From assembly GCA_003669055.1 (NCBI GenBank), contig RAYB01000004.1, positions 122,512-186,511 on the forward strand: a stretch of 64,000 nucleotides of DNA, written 5' to 3'. Shown piece by piece: positions 7,628 to 16,304 of the stretch. The stretch's first letter is position 1, and every line of letters begins with the position of its first letter. The notes beneath the pieces were generated by a model that saw nothing but the letters and a program-made list of their open reading frames with translations, made no database searches and had not been told where the DNA came from. Made by a program: the position numbers and the translations under genes. The stretch is from a bacterium 1XD21-70 (GTDB taxonomy: Bacteria; Bacillota; Clostridia; Lachnospirales; Lachnospiraceae).

Positions 7628-8893
7628 TTATCTCTGCTCCTTTTCCTTAGAAATTCCCCCGCCTGCCGAAAGCCCCGCCAAATATCCGGTAGACCAGGCA
7701 ATCTGCAGGTTATATCCGCCTGTCATCGCATCCAAATCCAATACTTCTCCCGCAAAATATAGCCCCCGCACCAGTTTTGATTCCATGGTGGCAGGATTTA
7801 CCTCCCGCACGGATATGCCTCCCTGCGTGATCACTGCCTCATTATAGTCCCGCAGCCCGGTGACGGTCAGCTTAAAATCTTTGATCTCCTCTTGCAGCCT
7901 CCGCCGTTCTGCCCGTGTGACCTCATGAACCGGCTTTTCCGGCGAAATCCCGCTTCTCTCCACCACCACCGGAATCAGCTTCGACGGGAGCAGGTGAACC
8001 AGGGCATTCTTGAAGCGCTTGTTCTTCATCTCCTCAAAATCCCGCAGGATACGCCCGTCTAACTGCTCCGGATCCAGGGCTGGCTTCAAATCCACGGACA
8101 ATTCCAGTTCCCCTTTTTTCAGTTCATCCGCCACACGGCTGCTGGCTGAGAGGATCACCGGGCCGCTGACCCCAAAATGGGTAAAAAGCATCTCCCCAAA
8201 TGCCTCATACCTCACCTTCCTGCCTCCCTTAAGCCTCACCTGGACGTTCCGCAGCGAAAGCCCCTGCAGTTTTTGCACCACCTGCAGTTCCTTTACCTTA
8301 AGCGGTACCAGGGCCGGGCTTAACGGGGTGACACTATGCCCGGCTTCCCTGGCAAAACGGTACCCGTCCCCGGTCGAGCCGGTGGAGGGGTAGGAAAGGC
8401 CTCCGGTCGCCACAACCACCGCGTCAGCCAAAACCTTGTGCCCGCCCTTTTTCAGGACAAGGCCGGTGATCTGCCCCTGCTCCCATTCCAGGGATCCCAC
8501 CTCCTCTAAAAGGCGGACATCCACCCCCAGCTTTTTAAGGCTTCCCGAAAGAACCCGGATCACATCGGAGGATTTATCCGACTCCGGGAAGACACGGCTG
8601 CCCCGCTCCACCTTCACCGGGCAGCCGTTTTCTTCCAAAAATGCCATCATGTCCTGATTGGTAAACGTATAAAAGCTGCTATACAAAAAACGGGCATTGT
8701 GCACTACGGCAGCAAGCATCTCCTCCGCCTCGCAGGCATTGGTCAGGTTGCACCGGCCTTTGCCGGTAATAAAAATCTTTTTGCCCAGCTTTTCGTTCTT
8801 TTCATAAAGCTGCACCCGGTTCCCTGCCCGGGCAGCGGCGACGGCCGCCATCATGCCTGCTGCGCCGCCGCCGATTATTGCCACTCTGCTCAT
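7628..8893 (-). CDS. NAD(P)/FAD-dependent oxidoreductase, HI0933/BaiN-like
   Basis: A 421-aa flavoprotein of the HI0933 family (also called BaiN-like). The N-terminus MSRVAIIGGGAAGMMAA is a dinucleotide-binding fold, followed by YEKNEKLGKKIFITGKGRCNLTNA, both hallmarks of the family. VVATGGLSYPSTGSTGDGY near residue 155 is a second conserved block, and the C-terminal GLYFAGEVLDLDAMTGGYNLQIAWSTG closes the FAD site. Start placed at ATG 8893; the upstream extension to 8950 lacks homology. Substrate unknown. Position between a polyphosphate kinase and cmk suggests only co-expression, not a shared pathway. Confidence 0.9.
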   Translation of the reverse strand: MSRVAIIGGGAAGMMAAVAAARAGNRVQLYEKNEKLGKKIFITGKGRCNLTNACEAEEMLAAVVHNARFLYSSFYTFTNQDMMAFLEENGCPVKVERGSRVFPESDKSSDVIRVLSGSLKKLGVDVRLLEEVGSLEWEQGQITGLVLKKGGHKVLADAVVVATGGLSYPSTGSTGDGYRFAREAGHSVTPLSPALVPLKVKELQVVQKLQGLSLRNVQVRLKGGRKVRYEAFGEMLFTHFGVSGPVILSASSRVADELKKGELELSVDLKPALDPEQLDGRILRDFEEMKNKRFKNALVHLLPSKLIPVVVERSGISPEKPVHEVTRAERRRLQEEIKDFKLTVTGLRDYNEAVITQGGISVREVNPATMESKLVRGLYFAGEVLDLDAMTGGYNLQIAWSTGYLAGLSAGGGISKEKEQR

Positions 8894-8900
8894 TTTGTTG

Positions 8901-10415
8901 TCATCCGTTCTTTTCCTTTTTGACCTGCCGGATTTTTTCCTCCAAGGCATCCACCACGGTCTGCAGCACCTTCACGCGGGCATAATACTTGCTGTTGCCT
9001 TCCACCACGATCCATGGCGCATACGTGGTGGAGGTGCGTACCAGCATCTCATTGACCGCAATCTCATACTGATCCCATTTTTCCCGATTGCGCCAGTCCT
9101 CATCCGTAATCTTCCATTGCTTCTCCGGGATCTCCATACGCTCCTTAAAGCGCCGTTCCTGCTCGTCCTTGTCGATATGGAGCCAGAATTTGAGTACCAC
9201 TGCACCGGCATTGGCCATATGCGCTTCCATCTCGTTGATCTCCTGATAGGCGCGTCTCCAGTCATCCTCCGTGCAGAATCCCTCAATCCTCTCCACCATG
9301 ACGCGCCCGTACCAGGTACGGTCAAAAATCGCCACATGGCCGGCTTTTGGCACCTTATTCCAGAAACGCCACAGATAGTGGTGTTTCTTCTCGATATCAT
9401 TGGGGGAGGCCGTGGGGCATACCTGGTATCCGCGCGGATCCATATGGCTGGTCAGGCGCTTGATGGCGCCGCCCTTCCCCCCGGCATCCCATCCCTCAAA
9501 CCCCAGCACCACCGGGATACGCAGGCGGTAGATATCACTGTGGAGGATCTCCAAACGCCTCTGCAGCTTATCCAGCTTTTCCTTGTATTCTTCCTTTGTC
9601 AGGGACTTAGACAGATCCACGCCGGACAAAACCCCGTTCTGGTAACGGCTGCCTGCATCCAGGGAAATCCCCGCATTCACCTTCCTCAAGGCCTTCTGCG
9701 CTGCCCTCTCCTCCATCGCCTTCTCCAGCCGCTCTGTCACCGTCTTTAAAATCTTCATCGAGGCATAGTTGCGGTCAGTCGCCTCAATGATCGTCCAGGG
9801 CGCAAATTCCGTATCCGTGCGTTCTAGCATCTCCTCATTGATCTGGAGGTACTCTTCATAGCCGCGGTTTTTCTCCCAATCGCTCTCCGTGACATGCCAG
9901 CGGGTCTCCACCGACTTCTCCAGCTTTTTAAAACGTTTCCTCTGCTCTTCCTGGGAAATGTACAAAAACAGCTTGATAATCACCGCACCGCCGTCACTGA
10001 GCTGTTTTTCAAAGGAACAGATATCCCGAAATGCTTCCGGAAGTTCCTTCCGCTTTGTCGTCTTGTCAAAACGGTCCGTCAGCACCTTCCGGTACCAGCT
10101 GCGGTCGTAGATGGCTATCCGGCCGTTCTCCGGGGTCAAAGTCCAAAATTTCCACAAAAACGGCCGCAGGTTCTCCTCCTCTGTAGGCCGGTTGCTGGCA
10201 TACACATCAAACCCCCGCGGATCCAATGCCTGGATCAGGCGGTTGATCTGCGTCCCTTTCCCTGCCGCACCCATCCCCTCAAACAGGATCAGCACCGGGA
10301 TCCCTGCTTCCTTTAGGCGGCGCTGCAGCATCCCTAACTTTGCCCCCTCCTCCTGCTGCACCTTCTTATAGACCTCTTTCTCCACGCTCCTTGACAAATC
10401 AATTTTTTCTAACAT
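8901..10415 (-). CDS. pap: Polyphosphate:AMP phosphotransferase-like double PPK2 protein
   Basis: A 504-aa protein made of two PPK2 domains. The first spans about residues 20-245 with the P-loop FEGMGAAGKGTQI. The second spans about 270-495 with FEGWDAGGKGGAIKR and the lid/Walker B block YDRSWYRKV / FDRTWYGRV. Fused two-domain (class II) PPK2 enzymes use polyphosphate to phosphorylate AMP to ADP; in the known enzyme the C-terminal domain is the active one, and here too it has the fuller motif set. GGAGG precedes ATG 10415. It sits 24 bases after the M28 peptidase gene and 7 bases before the flavoprotein gene, all one operon. Confidence 0.88.
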   Translation of the reverse strand: MLEKIDLSRSVEKEVYKKVQQEEGAKLGMLQRRLKEAGIPVLILFEGMGAAGKGTQINRLIQALDPRGFDVYASNRPTEEENLRPFLWKFWTLTPENGRIAIYDRSWYRKVLTDRFDKTTKRKELPEAFRDICSFEKQLSDGGAVIIKLFLYISQEEQRKRFKKLEKSVETRWHVTESDWEKNRGYEEYLQINEEMLERTDTEFAPWTIIEATDRNYASMKILKTVTERLEKAMEERAAQKALRKVNAGISLDAGSRYQNGVLSGVDLSKSLTKEEYKEKLDKLQRRLEILHSDIYRLRIPVVLGFEGWDAGGKGGAIKRLTSHMDPRGYQVCPTASPNDIEKKHHYLWRFWNKVPKAGHVAIFDRTWYGRVMVERIEGFCTEDDWRRAYQEINEMEAHMANAGAVVLKFWLHIDKDEQERRFKERMEIPEKQWKITDEDWRNREKWDQYEIAVNEMLVRTSTTYAPWIVVEGNSKYYARVKVLQTVVDALEEKIRQVKKEKNG

Positions 10416-10439
10416 CCCTTTTTACCTCCGAATTTTCTT

Positions 10440-12479
10440 TTAGCGATCTATCTTAAGGTTGTTCCGTATCTGCGTCCGGTATGCGGCCAGTTCTTCATAT
10501 TGGTAAAAGAACCGGATACGCGCACCCCATTCACCGTCCGCCTCCCCTGGATGGCCTGTCAGCACAAACCACATAAAACTTTCCTTCAGATCCGGCAGCG
10601 TCTTTTTGCTTTCTCCAGGTTTTGCCCCCAACATCACCCGTTCCGTCACATCCCCGCTTTCCGGGAATGCCTGTGCAAAAGCCGTGTAGTAGCGTTCTGT
10701 CTGGCTGAGCGATTCCCCATACAGAAGCAGGATCTGGCGCACGGTATCCGTCTCGTTCCGCCATCTCCCGCCCTCCCAAAAGGCATCCTCCAAATCAAGT
10801 TTCCAGACAAATACCGGCGCCGCGCCCTCCTCTGTTGCATCCCCCTCCGGCCGGACGGCCTCCAGCAATGTCTTGCTCCCGCCTATGCCGTCCGTATAGA
10901 TATCCACACGTTCCAGTTCGATCCCACCCCCCGCCGGAAGCAGCTGCCTGAGCCTGGCTAAGAGCACATTGACCCGGGGATCCTGTGCGCCGGACGTTTC
11001 CCCCAGCCTGCGCCCCAAGCCGGACTGCTGCCCCGCGCCAAGTGCGGGAAGCACCTCATAGCTGTCCAGCAGCAGTTCCCCCGGTTCAAACTGGTGCAGT
11101 TCCAGCTGATAACCGTCCCCTGACGGGACAAAAGAGACGGATGTCCTGCTCACCGGATCCTGCCAAAGGTATTGTACCCCTTTTGGCCCTTCGTCTTGCT
11201 GCATAGGCTCTCCGTATACCCGCACAAGGCGTTCCCGCATCTCTTCAAAGCCCACCCCGGCGCCGTCCCCATCCACAGCCAGGCTGGTCAGTTCCCCCTC
11301 GGTATAATAGTAATTGGTCAGCAATGTCTGGTCTACCCCGAACCATTTTACCGGATACTGGTATACCTGGATCGGCCTTCCCCCGTTATCCTCATTCTCC
11401 GCAAACAGCTTCCCCTGCATCCCCAGGCGGCGGCTTGTCTGTACGGGATCCTCCCCAAAAGGAACCGGCATGCCTGCCGCCTGCACTGCGGCCTCATCCC
11501 GCAGGTTATTGTAATGCCGGGATTTGGCGATCATGGACGGGGTCTCATCGCTCATGATATCCGACACGGCACGGCTCAGCACATTCACCACCTGGCTCAG
11601 GCGCTCAATATCCACCGTCTCCGGCCGGTCAAAACGGGAGCCGTTTTCGTAGGTCTCCCTCTGCTGCCCCACGGAAACCGCCGGTATCCTGCCATGGACA
11701 AACCGGCAGTGCCCACCCTCTGCCTTGCCTTCATAAGGCCAGTTTTCCCGCAGCAACTCCTGCCCGGCGCCGCGCAGAGAATCCCCCAAGAGGGTTTTCC
11801 TGCCGTCTTCCGTGCCCAGCACAATCCCGTTGTCCAGGCTGCATGCCAGGCCATCCAGCAAAACTGCCCCGATCACCCGCTGGCGTTCCTGCTCTGTAAG
11901 GGAATCCACGTATTGCTGGCAGCCGGCCTGCTCGTCCACATAGCCGGAGAAACTGACAAACCGCAGCTGTGTGTCGCTTGGCATCCGGGACACAAGCCGG
12001 GCTGTCTCTAAAAGGGCGGCAACCCCTGCCGCGCCCTCGCCTGCGCCCGGGCTGTCAGGATGTGTGTCGTGATGGGCTCCCACAATCAGGATATCCGACA
12101 TTGGGTCGTCCGTCTGGCGCACCGCCACCACATTGGTTCCCGTAACCTTGTCCCCCACGGCTGCCGTTTGGTATGTAAACCTCTGCAATGACACTTCATA
12201 GCCATAGTCCTGCAGAAGCTGCTGGATATAGCGGACGGCCTCCCGCTCTTCCCCACTGCCTGCGGCACGCGCGGAAGCCGCCAGGATCTCGACCTCTTCC
12301 CGAAGATAAAAAGGATTGCTCTCCTCTAAGACCGGAACCTCCTCCTGCACCGTCTGCTGCTTTTCACTTTCTCTTGGGAGCACCCTGGTCGAAGGCCCGG
12401 CACAGCCGCCTGCTGCCATTGCCGCTGCCAGGACGGCTCCCAGGAAGATTGTCCGTCTGGATTTGTGTAAAAACTTCAT
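10440..12479 (-). CDS. M28-family peptidase lipoprotein with C-terminal extension
   Basis: A 679-aa secreted lipoprotein. Start ATG 12479 has AAAGGGG upstream; lipobox AAGGC near residue 26. Residues about 60-300 resemble M28 zinc aminopeptidases: VGAHHDTH near 126 (metal His/Asp), PGAGEGAAGVA near 135, FSGYVDEQAG, LLDG and FVHGRIPAVSV. The usual bridging aspartate position in the PGAxD motif is Glu138, so metal binding may be altered. Residues 350-679 form a large domain I do not recognise; it includes a segment on the FVPSGDGYQLELHQFEPGELL pattern. First gene of the operon that runs down to rpsA. Likely cell-surface peptide processing. Confidence 0.78.
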   Translation of the reverse strand: MKFLHKSRRTIFLGAVLAAAMAAGGCAGPSTRVLPRESEKQQTVQEEVPVLEESNPFYLREEVEILAASARAAGSGEEREAVRYIQQLLQDYGYEVSLQRFTYQTAAVGDKVTGTNVVAVRQTDDPMSDILIVGAHHDTHPDSPGAGEGAAGVAALLETARLVSRMPSDTQLRFVSFSGYVDEQAGCQQYVDSLTEQERQRVIGAVLLDGLACSLDNGIVLGTEDGRKTLLGDSLRGAGQELLRENWPYEGKAEGGHCRFVHGRIPAVSVGQQRETYENGSRFDRPETVDIERLSQVVNVLSRAVSDIMSDETPSMIAKSRHYNNLRDEAAVQAAGMPVPFGEDPVQTSRRLGMQGKLFAENEDNGGRPIQVYQYPVKWFGVDQTLLTNYYYTEGELTSLAVDGDGAGVGFEEMRERLVRVYGEPMQQDEGPKGVQYLWQDPVSRTSVSFVPSGDGYQLELHQFEPGELLLDSYEVLPALGAGQQSGLGRRLGETSGAQDPRVNVLLARLRQLLPAGGGIELERVDIYTDGIGGSKTLLEAVRPEGDATEEGAAPVFVWKLDLEDAFWEGGRWRNETDTVRQILLLYGESLSQTERYYTAFAQAFPESGDVTERVMLGAKPGESKKTLPDLKESFMWFVLTGHPGEADGEWGARIRFFYQYEELAAYRTQIRNNLKIDR

Positions 12480-12540
12480 AATTCGCCCCTTTCGGACGGG
12501 ATTTTTCCCCACTTCCCCCCCGCTTTCGTGGACATTATTA

Positions 12541-12748
12541 TACCATGTCCACTAACCTCATGCCGCGCCTTTGGCTTGCATTCGCTAAGGGGACAGGTAT
12601 GGCTCTCACTAAGCTCGAAAATACCTCGCTAAGTGTTCACAGTATACCATGTCCACTAACCTCATGCCGCGCCTTTGGCTTGCATTCGCTAAGGGGACAG
12701 GTATGGCTCTCACTAAGCTCGAAAATACCTCGCTAAGTGTTCACATTA
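12541..12748. repeat. Two tandem copies of a 104-bp repeat
   Basis: 12541-12644 and 12645-12748 are almost identical 104-bp units beginning TACCATGTCCACTAACCTC and ending in AAGTGTTCACA. A further partial end (TATACCAT) follows. Each unit contains GGACAGGTATGG; directly after the second copy comes its reverse complement CCATACCTGTCC followed by six T, which can form a hairpin on the plus strand. A GTGGACAT/ATGTCCAC inverted pair marks the left edge (12528-12552). The gene-free stretch 12480-12808 holds only this array and the M28 gene's leader. Confidence 0.88.
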
Positions 12749-12808
12749 TACCATACCTGTCCTTTTTTAGGAAGGGGGGTGGGAAATGTTTCACAGAATG
12801 ATTTGCTT

Positions 12809-13074
12809 TTAACCGCTGTTACAGGCCTTTTCGGCATCCTTTAGCGTTTTTACCTCCACCAGGATGATATCGTCCCCAATCTGTTTCACATCGCAGAACG
12901 GGATCACATATTCTTTTTCACGCCCGAATATCCCGCACAGGCACCCCGGCCCCGGGATTATCAGGTGGGTAATGCACCCTGTGCATTCATCAAACTCCAC
13001 ATCCCCCACAAACCCCAGCCGCTTACAGTCACAGATATTGATCACTTCTTTTTTTTTAAATCGTAAATGCGCAT
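12809..13074 (-). CDS. YlmC/YmxH-family (PRC-barrel) sporulation protein, reading frame broken at an A9 tract
   Basis: The body reads KEVINICDCKRLGFVGDVEF, then a GPGCLCGIFGREKEYVIPF block and IGDDIILVEV, the PRC-barrel pattern of the small YlmC/YmxH proteins (about 80-90 aa). The expected start is ATG 13074, encoding MRIYDL, with a GGGAGGGGAGG ribosome-binding site 8 bases before it. But that frame meets TGA after the homopolymer at 13049-13057. Nine adenines there put MRIYDLKK out of frame with the body; ten (or seven) would restore an 88-aa (or 87-aa) protein. The body's own frame has an ATG at 13111, but the ribosome-binding site lies after it. Possible causes: sequencing or assembly error, real frameshift, slippage-dependent expression. 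Confidence 0.75.
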
Positions 13075-13173
13075 AACCCCAGCCCTCCCCTCCCTGTATC
13101 CTATGCGCCATCCCGGAGGCAGTTTCCTCCCAATCCACGGAAAATACTGTTTTTGCGGCTCTGCCGGATTCAC

Positions 13174-13220
13174 AAAAAAAGCCGGACAGGAGAATCCTGG
13201 CAGGGTTCTCCCATCCGGCT
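13174..13220 (-). terminator. Intrinsic terminator of metNIQ
   Basis: Downstream of metQ the minus strand forms AGCCGGA/TCCGGCT with an inner GGAGAA/TTCTCC stem, followed by seven T. Confidence 0.9.
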
Positions 13221-13261
13221 CCCAATGGTAATTTGGGGATCCTCCAATGGAACAAGGAACA

Positions 13262-14188
13262 TTAAAACAGCGGGACTACCGCCCCTTCGTACTGGGACTC
13301 GATGTAGGCCTTTACCTCTTCACTGGTCAGTGCCTCAATCAGGGCGACGATCTTTTCATTGCTTTCCTCGCCTTCCCGGACAGCAATCACATTGCCGTAG
13401 GTCGTGGCGGCAATAGACTCCGAATCCTCAACTGCCAATGCCTCAGACACCTTAAAGCCTGCATCAATCGCATAGTTCCCGTTAATTACCGCAATGTCCA
13501 CATCCTCGATCACGCGCGGGATCTGGGCTGCCTCCACCTCATACAGGTTTAAGTTCTTGGGGTTCTCTACGATATCATTCTTCGTAACCGTCAAATCCGC
13601 ACCGTCTTTCAGCTTGATCAGCCCCTGGGCTTCCAAAAGCAGCAGCGCCCTCGCCTCGTTGCTGGTATCGTTTGGAACTGCTACGGTAGCGCCATCCGCC
13701 AGTTCTTCTAAAGAAGCGGCCTTGCCGGCATAGATGCCGAATGGCTCATAGTGGATCGAAGCCGCCGACACCAGCTTGGTGCCGTTCTCAGCGTTGAAGG
13801 ACTCCAGATACGGCAGGTGCTGGAAATAATTGGCATCCAGATCCCCGGCCTCCAGCGCCAGGTTCGGCTGGATATAATCCACATACTCCAGGATCTTCAG
13901 TTCATAGCCCTTTTGTGCCAGAACCTTATTGGCCTCCCGCAGGATCTCGGCATGGGGTGCCGGGCTTGCCCCCAAAACGATTTGCTCCAGGTTCCCTGCT
14001 GCCTCTGTCTCCTCTGTTTCTTCCTCTTTTTTTTCTGTCTCCGCCTGTGTGGCGGCCTCACTGCCAGCCTCAGAAGCCGTCTCTGATGCGGCAGGCGCCG
14101 ACGATGTCTCCTTTGCATCTCCTCCGCAAGCCGCCAATGCCGCTGCCGCAAGTACTGACACGGCAAATACTCCGATAGATTTTTTCAT
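13262..14188 (-). CDS. metQ: Methionine ABC transporter substrate-binding lipoprotein
   Basis: NlpA/MetQ-family receptor, 308 aa. Signal peptide MKKSIGVFAVSVLAAAALAAC with lipobox LAAC near residue 20, then a Glu/Thr/Ala-rich linker (about residues 25-65) typical of surface lipoproteins. The binding domain starts at VLGASPAPHAEIL and includes DYIQPNLALEAGDLDANYFQH and VAVPNDTSNEARALLLL, both strongly conserved in MetQ. Third gene of metN-metI-metQ, followed by a strong terminator. Captures methionine (L, perhaps D) outside the cell. Confidence 0.94.
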   Translation of the reverse strand: MKKSIGVFAVSVLAAAALAACGGDAKETSSAPAASETASEAGSEAATQAETEKKEEETEETEAAGNLEQIVLGASPAPHAEILREANKVLAQKGYELKILEYVDYIQPNLALEAGDLDANYFQHLPYLESFNAENGTKLVSAASIHYEPFGIYAGKAASLEELADGATVAVPNDTSNEARALLLLEAQGLIKLKDGADLTVTKNDIVENPKNLNLYEVEAAQIPRVIEDVDIAVINGNYAIDAGFKVSEALAVEDSESIAATTYGNVIAVREGEESNEKIVALIEALTSEEVKAYIESQYEGAVVPLF

Positions 14189-14288
14189 AAAGATAATTCC
14201 TCCTCATATTTTGATTGATTTATATGGCATTTTGCCAACAGCCGCCAGGCTGCTAAATCCTACATTGCCCTGATTCCTTCCATAGCCG

Positions 14289-14954
14289 TCACCGGATCCT
14301 CTTGTCCCCCCGTTTGGAAAGCCAAGTCCCGATCTCCTGGATGATCTGCACCATCACCACCAGAAGAACCACTGCAATCCACATCAGCCCGGGTTCATAG
14401 CGGTAATACCCGTAGTTGATTGCGACCGCCCCCAGGCCGCCGCCGCCGGTAAAGCCTGCCATGGCCGAATAGCTGAGGATCGTGGTCACCGCCAGCGCCG
14501 CCCCCAAAAGCAGGGATGGCCTGGATTCCGGAAGAAGCACCTTCCAGATAATCTGCCAGGTGGATGCCCCCATGGATTTTGCCGCCTCGATCACCCCCGC
14601 GTCAATCTCGCGGAAGGAAGACTCCACCACCCGGGCAATGTATGGCGCCGCGGCAATGGTCAGCGGGATCACGATCGCCGGGGAGCCAATCCTGGTGCCG
14701 ATCACCATCTTGGAAAGCGGCAATACGATAAACAAAAGGATCAAAAACGGAACCGACCGCAGCAGGTTGATCACCAGCCCCAGTATTTTCTGCAGCCACG
14801 GAACCGGATAAATCCCGTCGTTGTCCGTCACCACCAGCACAATCCCCAGGGGAAGCCCGATCACATAGGCAAACAACGAAGAAAGCGCCACCATATAAAA
14901 CGTCTCCCAGATAGCTGTCTTCAACATAGAAACTGTCGCCGCATCAAACGTCAT
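14289..14954 (-). CDS. metI: Methionine ABC transporter permease
   Basis: A 221-aa MetI-type permease with about five membrane segments and the conserved GVIEAAKSMGASTWQIIWKVLLPES loop (EAA motif) that contacts the ATPase. Its start lies inside the last codons of metN (11-base overlap). Imports methionine with MetN and MetQ. Confidence 0.95.
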   Translation of the reverse strand: MTFDAATVSMLKTAIWETFYMVALSSLFAYVIGLPLGIVLVVTDNDGIYPVPWLQKILGLVINLLRSVPFLILLFIVLPLSKMVIGTRIGSPAIVIPLTIAAAPYIARVVESSFREIDAGVIEAAKSMGASTWQIIWKVLLPESRPSLLLGAALAVTTILSYSAMAGFTGGGGLGAVAINYGYYRYEPGLMWIAVVLLVVMVQIIQEIGTWLSKRGDKRIR

Positions 14955-15963
14955 GCCTGCTCACCTCCTCATATGGTACATGGATACTGTTCAGATAGTT
15001 CACCACCCGGTTGGCATCCGCTTCCTCCTCCGGCAGCTGGATGATCATCTGCCCCATGGCCGTCCCCTGGATGTCCTTGGTTGCCGCATACATAATGTTC
15101 ACCGGCACCTTGCAGGCCAATACCAGGTTGGAGATGACCGGCTCTGTGGATTCCCTCCCGTCAAAAATGATCCGAAGCTGCCTGGAATCGCTGAACTTTA
15201 CCTGGTTCATGGCATCCCCCAGGATCAGCTGGCGCCCGATTTTTGACTTTGGCTCTGAAAAAATCTCCGACACGGTGCCGATCTCTGCAATATGGCTCTG
15301 GTCAATAATCGCTACCCGGTCGCAGATCGCCTCTATCACTGCCATCTCATGGGTGATGACAATCACCGTCACCCCCATTGCCTGGTTAATCTCTTTGAGC
15401 AGGGCAAGGATGGATTTTGTCGTGTTGGGATCCAGGGCGCTGGTAGCCTCGTCACAGAGGATCACCTTCGGGTTGGTGGCCAATGCCCTGGCAATCGCCA
15501 CCCTCTGCTTCTGCCCGCCGGACAGCTGTGCCGGATAAGCCCCTGCCCGGTCTAAAAGCCCTACCAGTTCCAGAAGTTCCATTGCCCGCTTTTTGCACTC
15601 CTGCCTGGGCACGCCCGCGATCTCTAACGGAAAGCATACATTTTTCAGTACGTTCCTCTGCGCCAGCAGATTGAACTGCTGGAAGATCATCCCCATGGAC
15701 CGCCTGGCCATCCTTTTCTGCTTATCATTCTGAGCCGCTAAGTTCTCCCCTTCAAAAACCACCTGGCCGACAGACGGTGTCTCCAGCATGTTGATGCAGC
15801 GCACCAGGGTGCTCTTCCCGGCTCCGGATAAGCCGATAATCCCAAAGATCTCTCCCCGGGTGATATCCAGGTTGATATCATCAAGCGCCACCACCGGCCC
15901 ATTGGCAGTCTTAAATTCCTTGCCCACATTCCGCAGGCTGATAATCGGTTCTTCCAATGCCAT
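14944..15963 (-). CDS. metN: Methionine ABC transporter ATP-binding protein
   Basis: ATPase of 339 aa: Walker A GLSGAGKST near residue 43, signature LSGGQKQR near 145, Walker B VILCDEATSALD near 167. The C-terminus (about 265-335) is a NIL domain, the regulatory ligand-binding domain of MetN proteins that senses intracellular methionine. First structural gene of the operon; it sits directly after a Met-rich leader peptide and attenuator-like terminator, so its transcription is probably tuned by methionine or Met-tRNA supply. Confidence 0.96.
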   Translation of the reverse strand: MALEEPIISLRNVGKEFKTANGPVVALDDINLDITRGEIFGIIGLSGAGKSTLVRCINMLETPSVGQVVFEGENLAAQNDKQKRMARRSMGMIFQQFNLLAQRNVLKNVCFPLEIAGVPRQECKKRAMELLELVGLLDRAGAYPAQLSGGQKQRVAIARALATNPKVILCDEATSALDPNTTKSILALLKEINQAMGVTVIVITHEMAVIEAICDRVAIIDQSHIAEIGTVSEIFSEPKSKIGRQLILGDAMNQVKFSDSRQLRIIFDGRESTEPVISNLVLACKVPVNIMYAATKDIQGTAMGQMIIQLPEEEADANRVVNYLNSIHVPYEEVSRHDV

Positions 15964-16001
15964 AACCTTTCCTTTCCTCTCTTGTCAGCTTTCTTGAAAC
16001 T

Positions 16002-16031
16002 AAAAAAACCGCAAACCTGCACAGGCTTGCG
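16002..16031 (-). terminator. Attenuator terminator in the metNIQ leader
   Basis: On the minus strand a nine-pair stem CGCAAGCCT/AGGTTTGCG with a GTGC loop is followed by G and seven T, ending 38 bases before the metN start. A distant leader segment (16164-16174, GCAAACCTGCA) is perfectly complementary over 11 bases to the terminator's 3' arm (16011-16021), so an alternative antiterminator is possible. Confidence 0.88.
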
Positions 16032-16087
16032 ATCTGGTATCCGCTTTTCACACCGGAACGATCTGATTCTCCTCACAATCCATGCAG

Positions 16088-16186
16088 TTATCTCTGGTTT
16101 TTCAAGCATACGAACATGCGGCACATGCACATCATCATGCCGCTCATCATAGCCATATCCATCTGCAGGTTTGCCCGGTTCCCCAT
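16088..16186 (-). CDS. Methionine-rich leader peptide of metNIQ (32 aa)
   Basis: A short reading frame on the minus strand from ATG 16186 to TAA 16088. Ten of its 32 residues are Met (positions 1, 9, 11, 13, 14, 17, 18, 19, 21, 24) and three are Cys (20, 22, 27). It has its own ribosome-binding site GGAGGA six bases before the ATG and starts about 20 bases after a near-consensus promoter. It is followed by an intrinsic terminator just before metN. This is the layout of ribosome-mediated transcription attenuation: ribosomes stalled at Met codons would favour readthrough when charged tRNA-Met is scarce. No SAM-I riboswitch or T-box core is visible. The overlapping longer frame from 16199 was rejected. 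Confidence 0.85.
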   Translation of the reverse strand: MGNRANLQMDMAMMSGMMMCMCRMFVCLKNQR

Positions 16187-16214
16187 AGTGTTCCTCCATT
16201 CTTCCTATGGGCGT

Positions 16215-16243
16215 ATTTTACGCCAACAAGAACTGTTTGTCAA
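16215..16243 (-). promoter_or_regulatory. Promoter of metNIQ leader
   Basis: Minus-strand TTGACA (16238-16243), 17-base spacer, TAAAAT (16215-16220). The expected start point is about 20 bases before the leader peptide ATG. Confidence 0.85.
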
Positions 16244-16304
16244 GTCTTTTTCTTTCCTGCGGATGTTTTCGGATATTTTTTCGTCCATTCCCGGCACATG
16301 GGGT

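Noticed and set aside
8853..9749. 298-codon plus-strand frame opposite the polyphosphate kinase gene
   Set aside because: Antisense to a clear PPK2 domain protein; no motif or ribosome-binding site.
12541..12748. CRISPR-like repeat or small gene (64 codons across the repeats)
   Set aside because: Two 104-bp units abut without spacers, and the frame is only a translation of the repeat.
15990..16200. SAM-I riboswitch or T-box upstream of metN
   Set aside because: Neither the SAM-I core nor a T-box antiterminator sequence is present; the leader peptide and terminator explain the region better.
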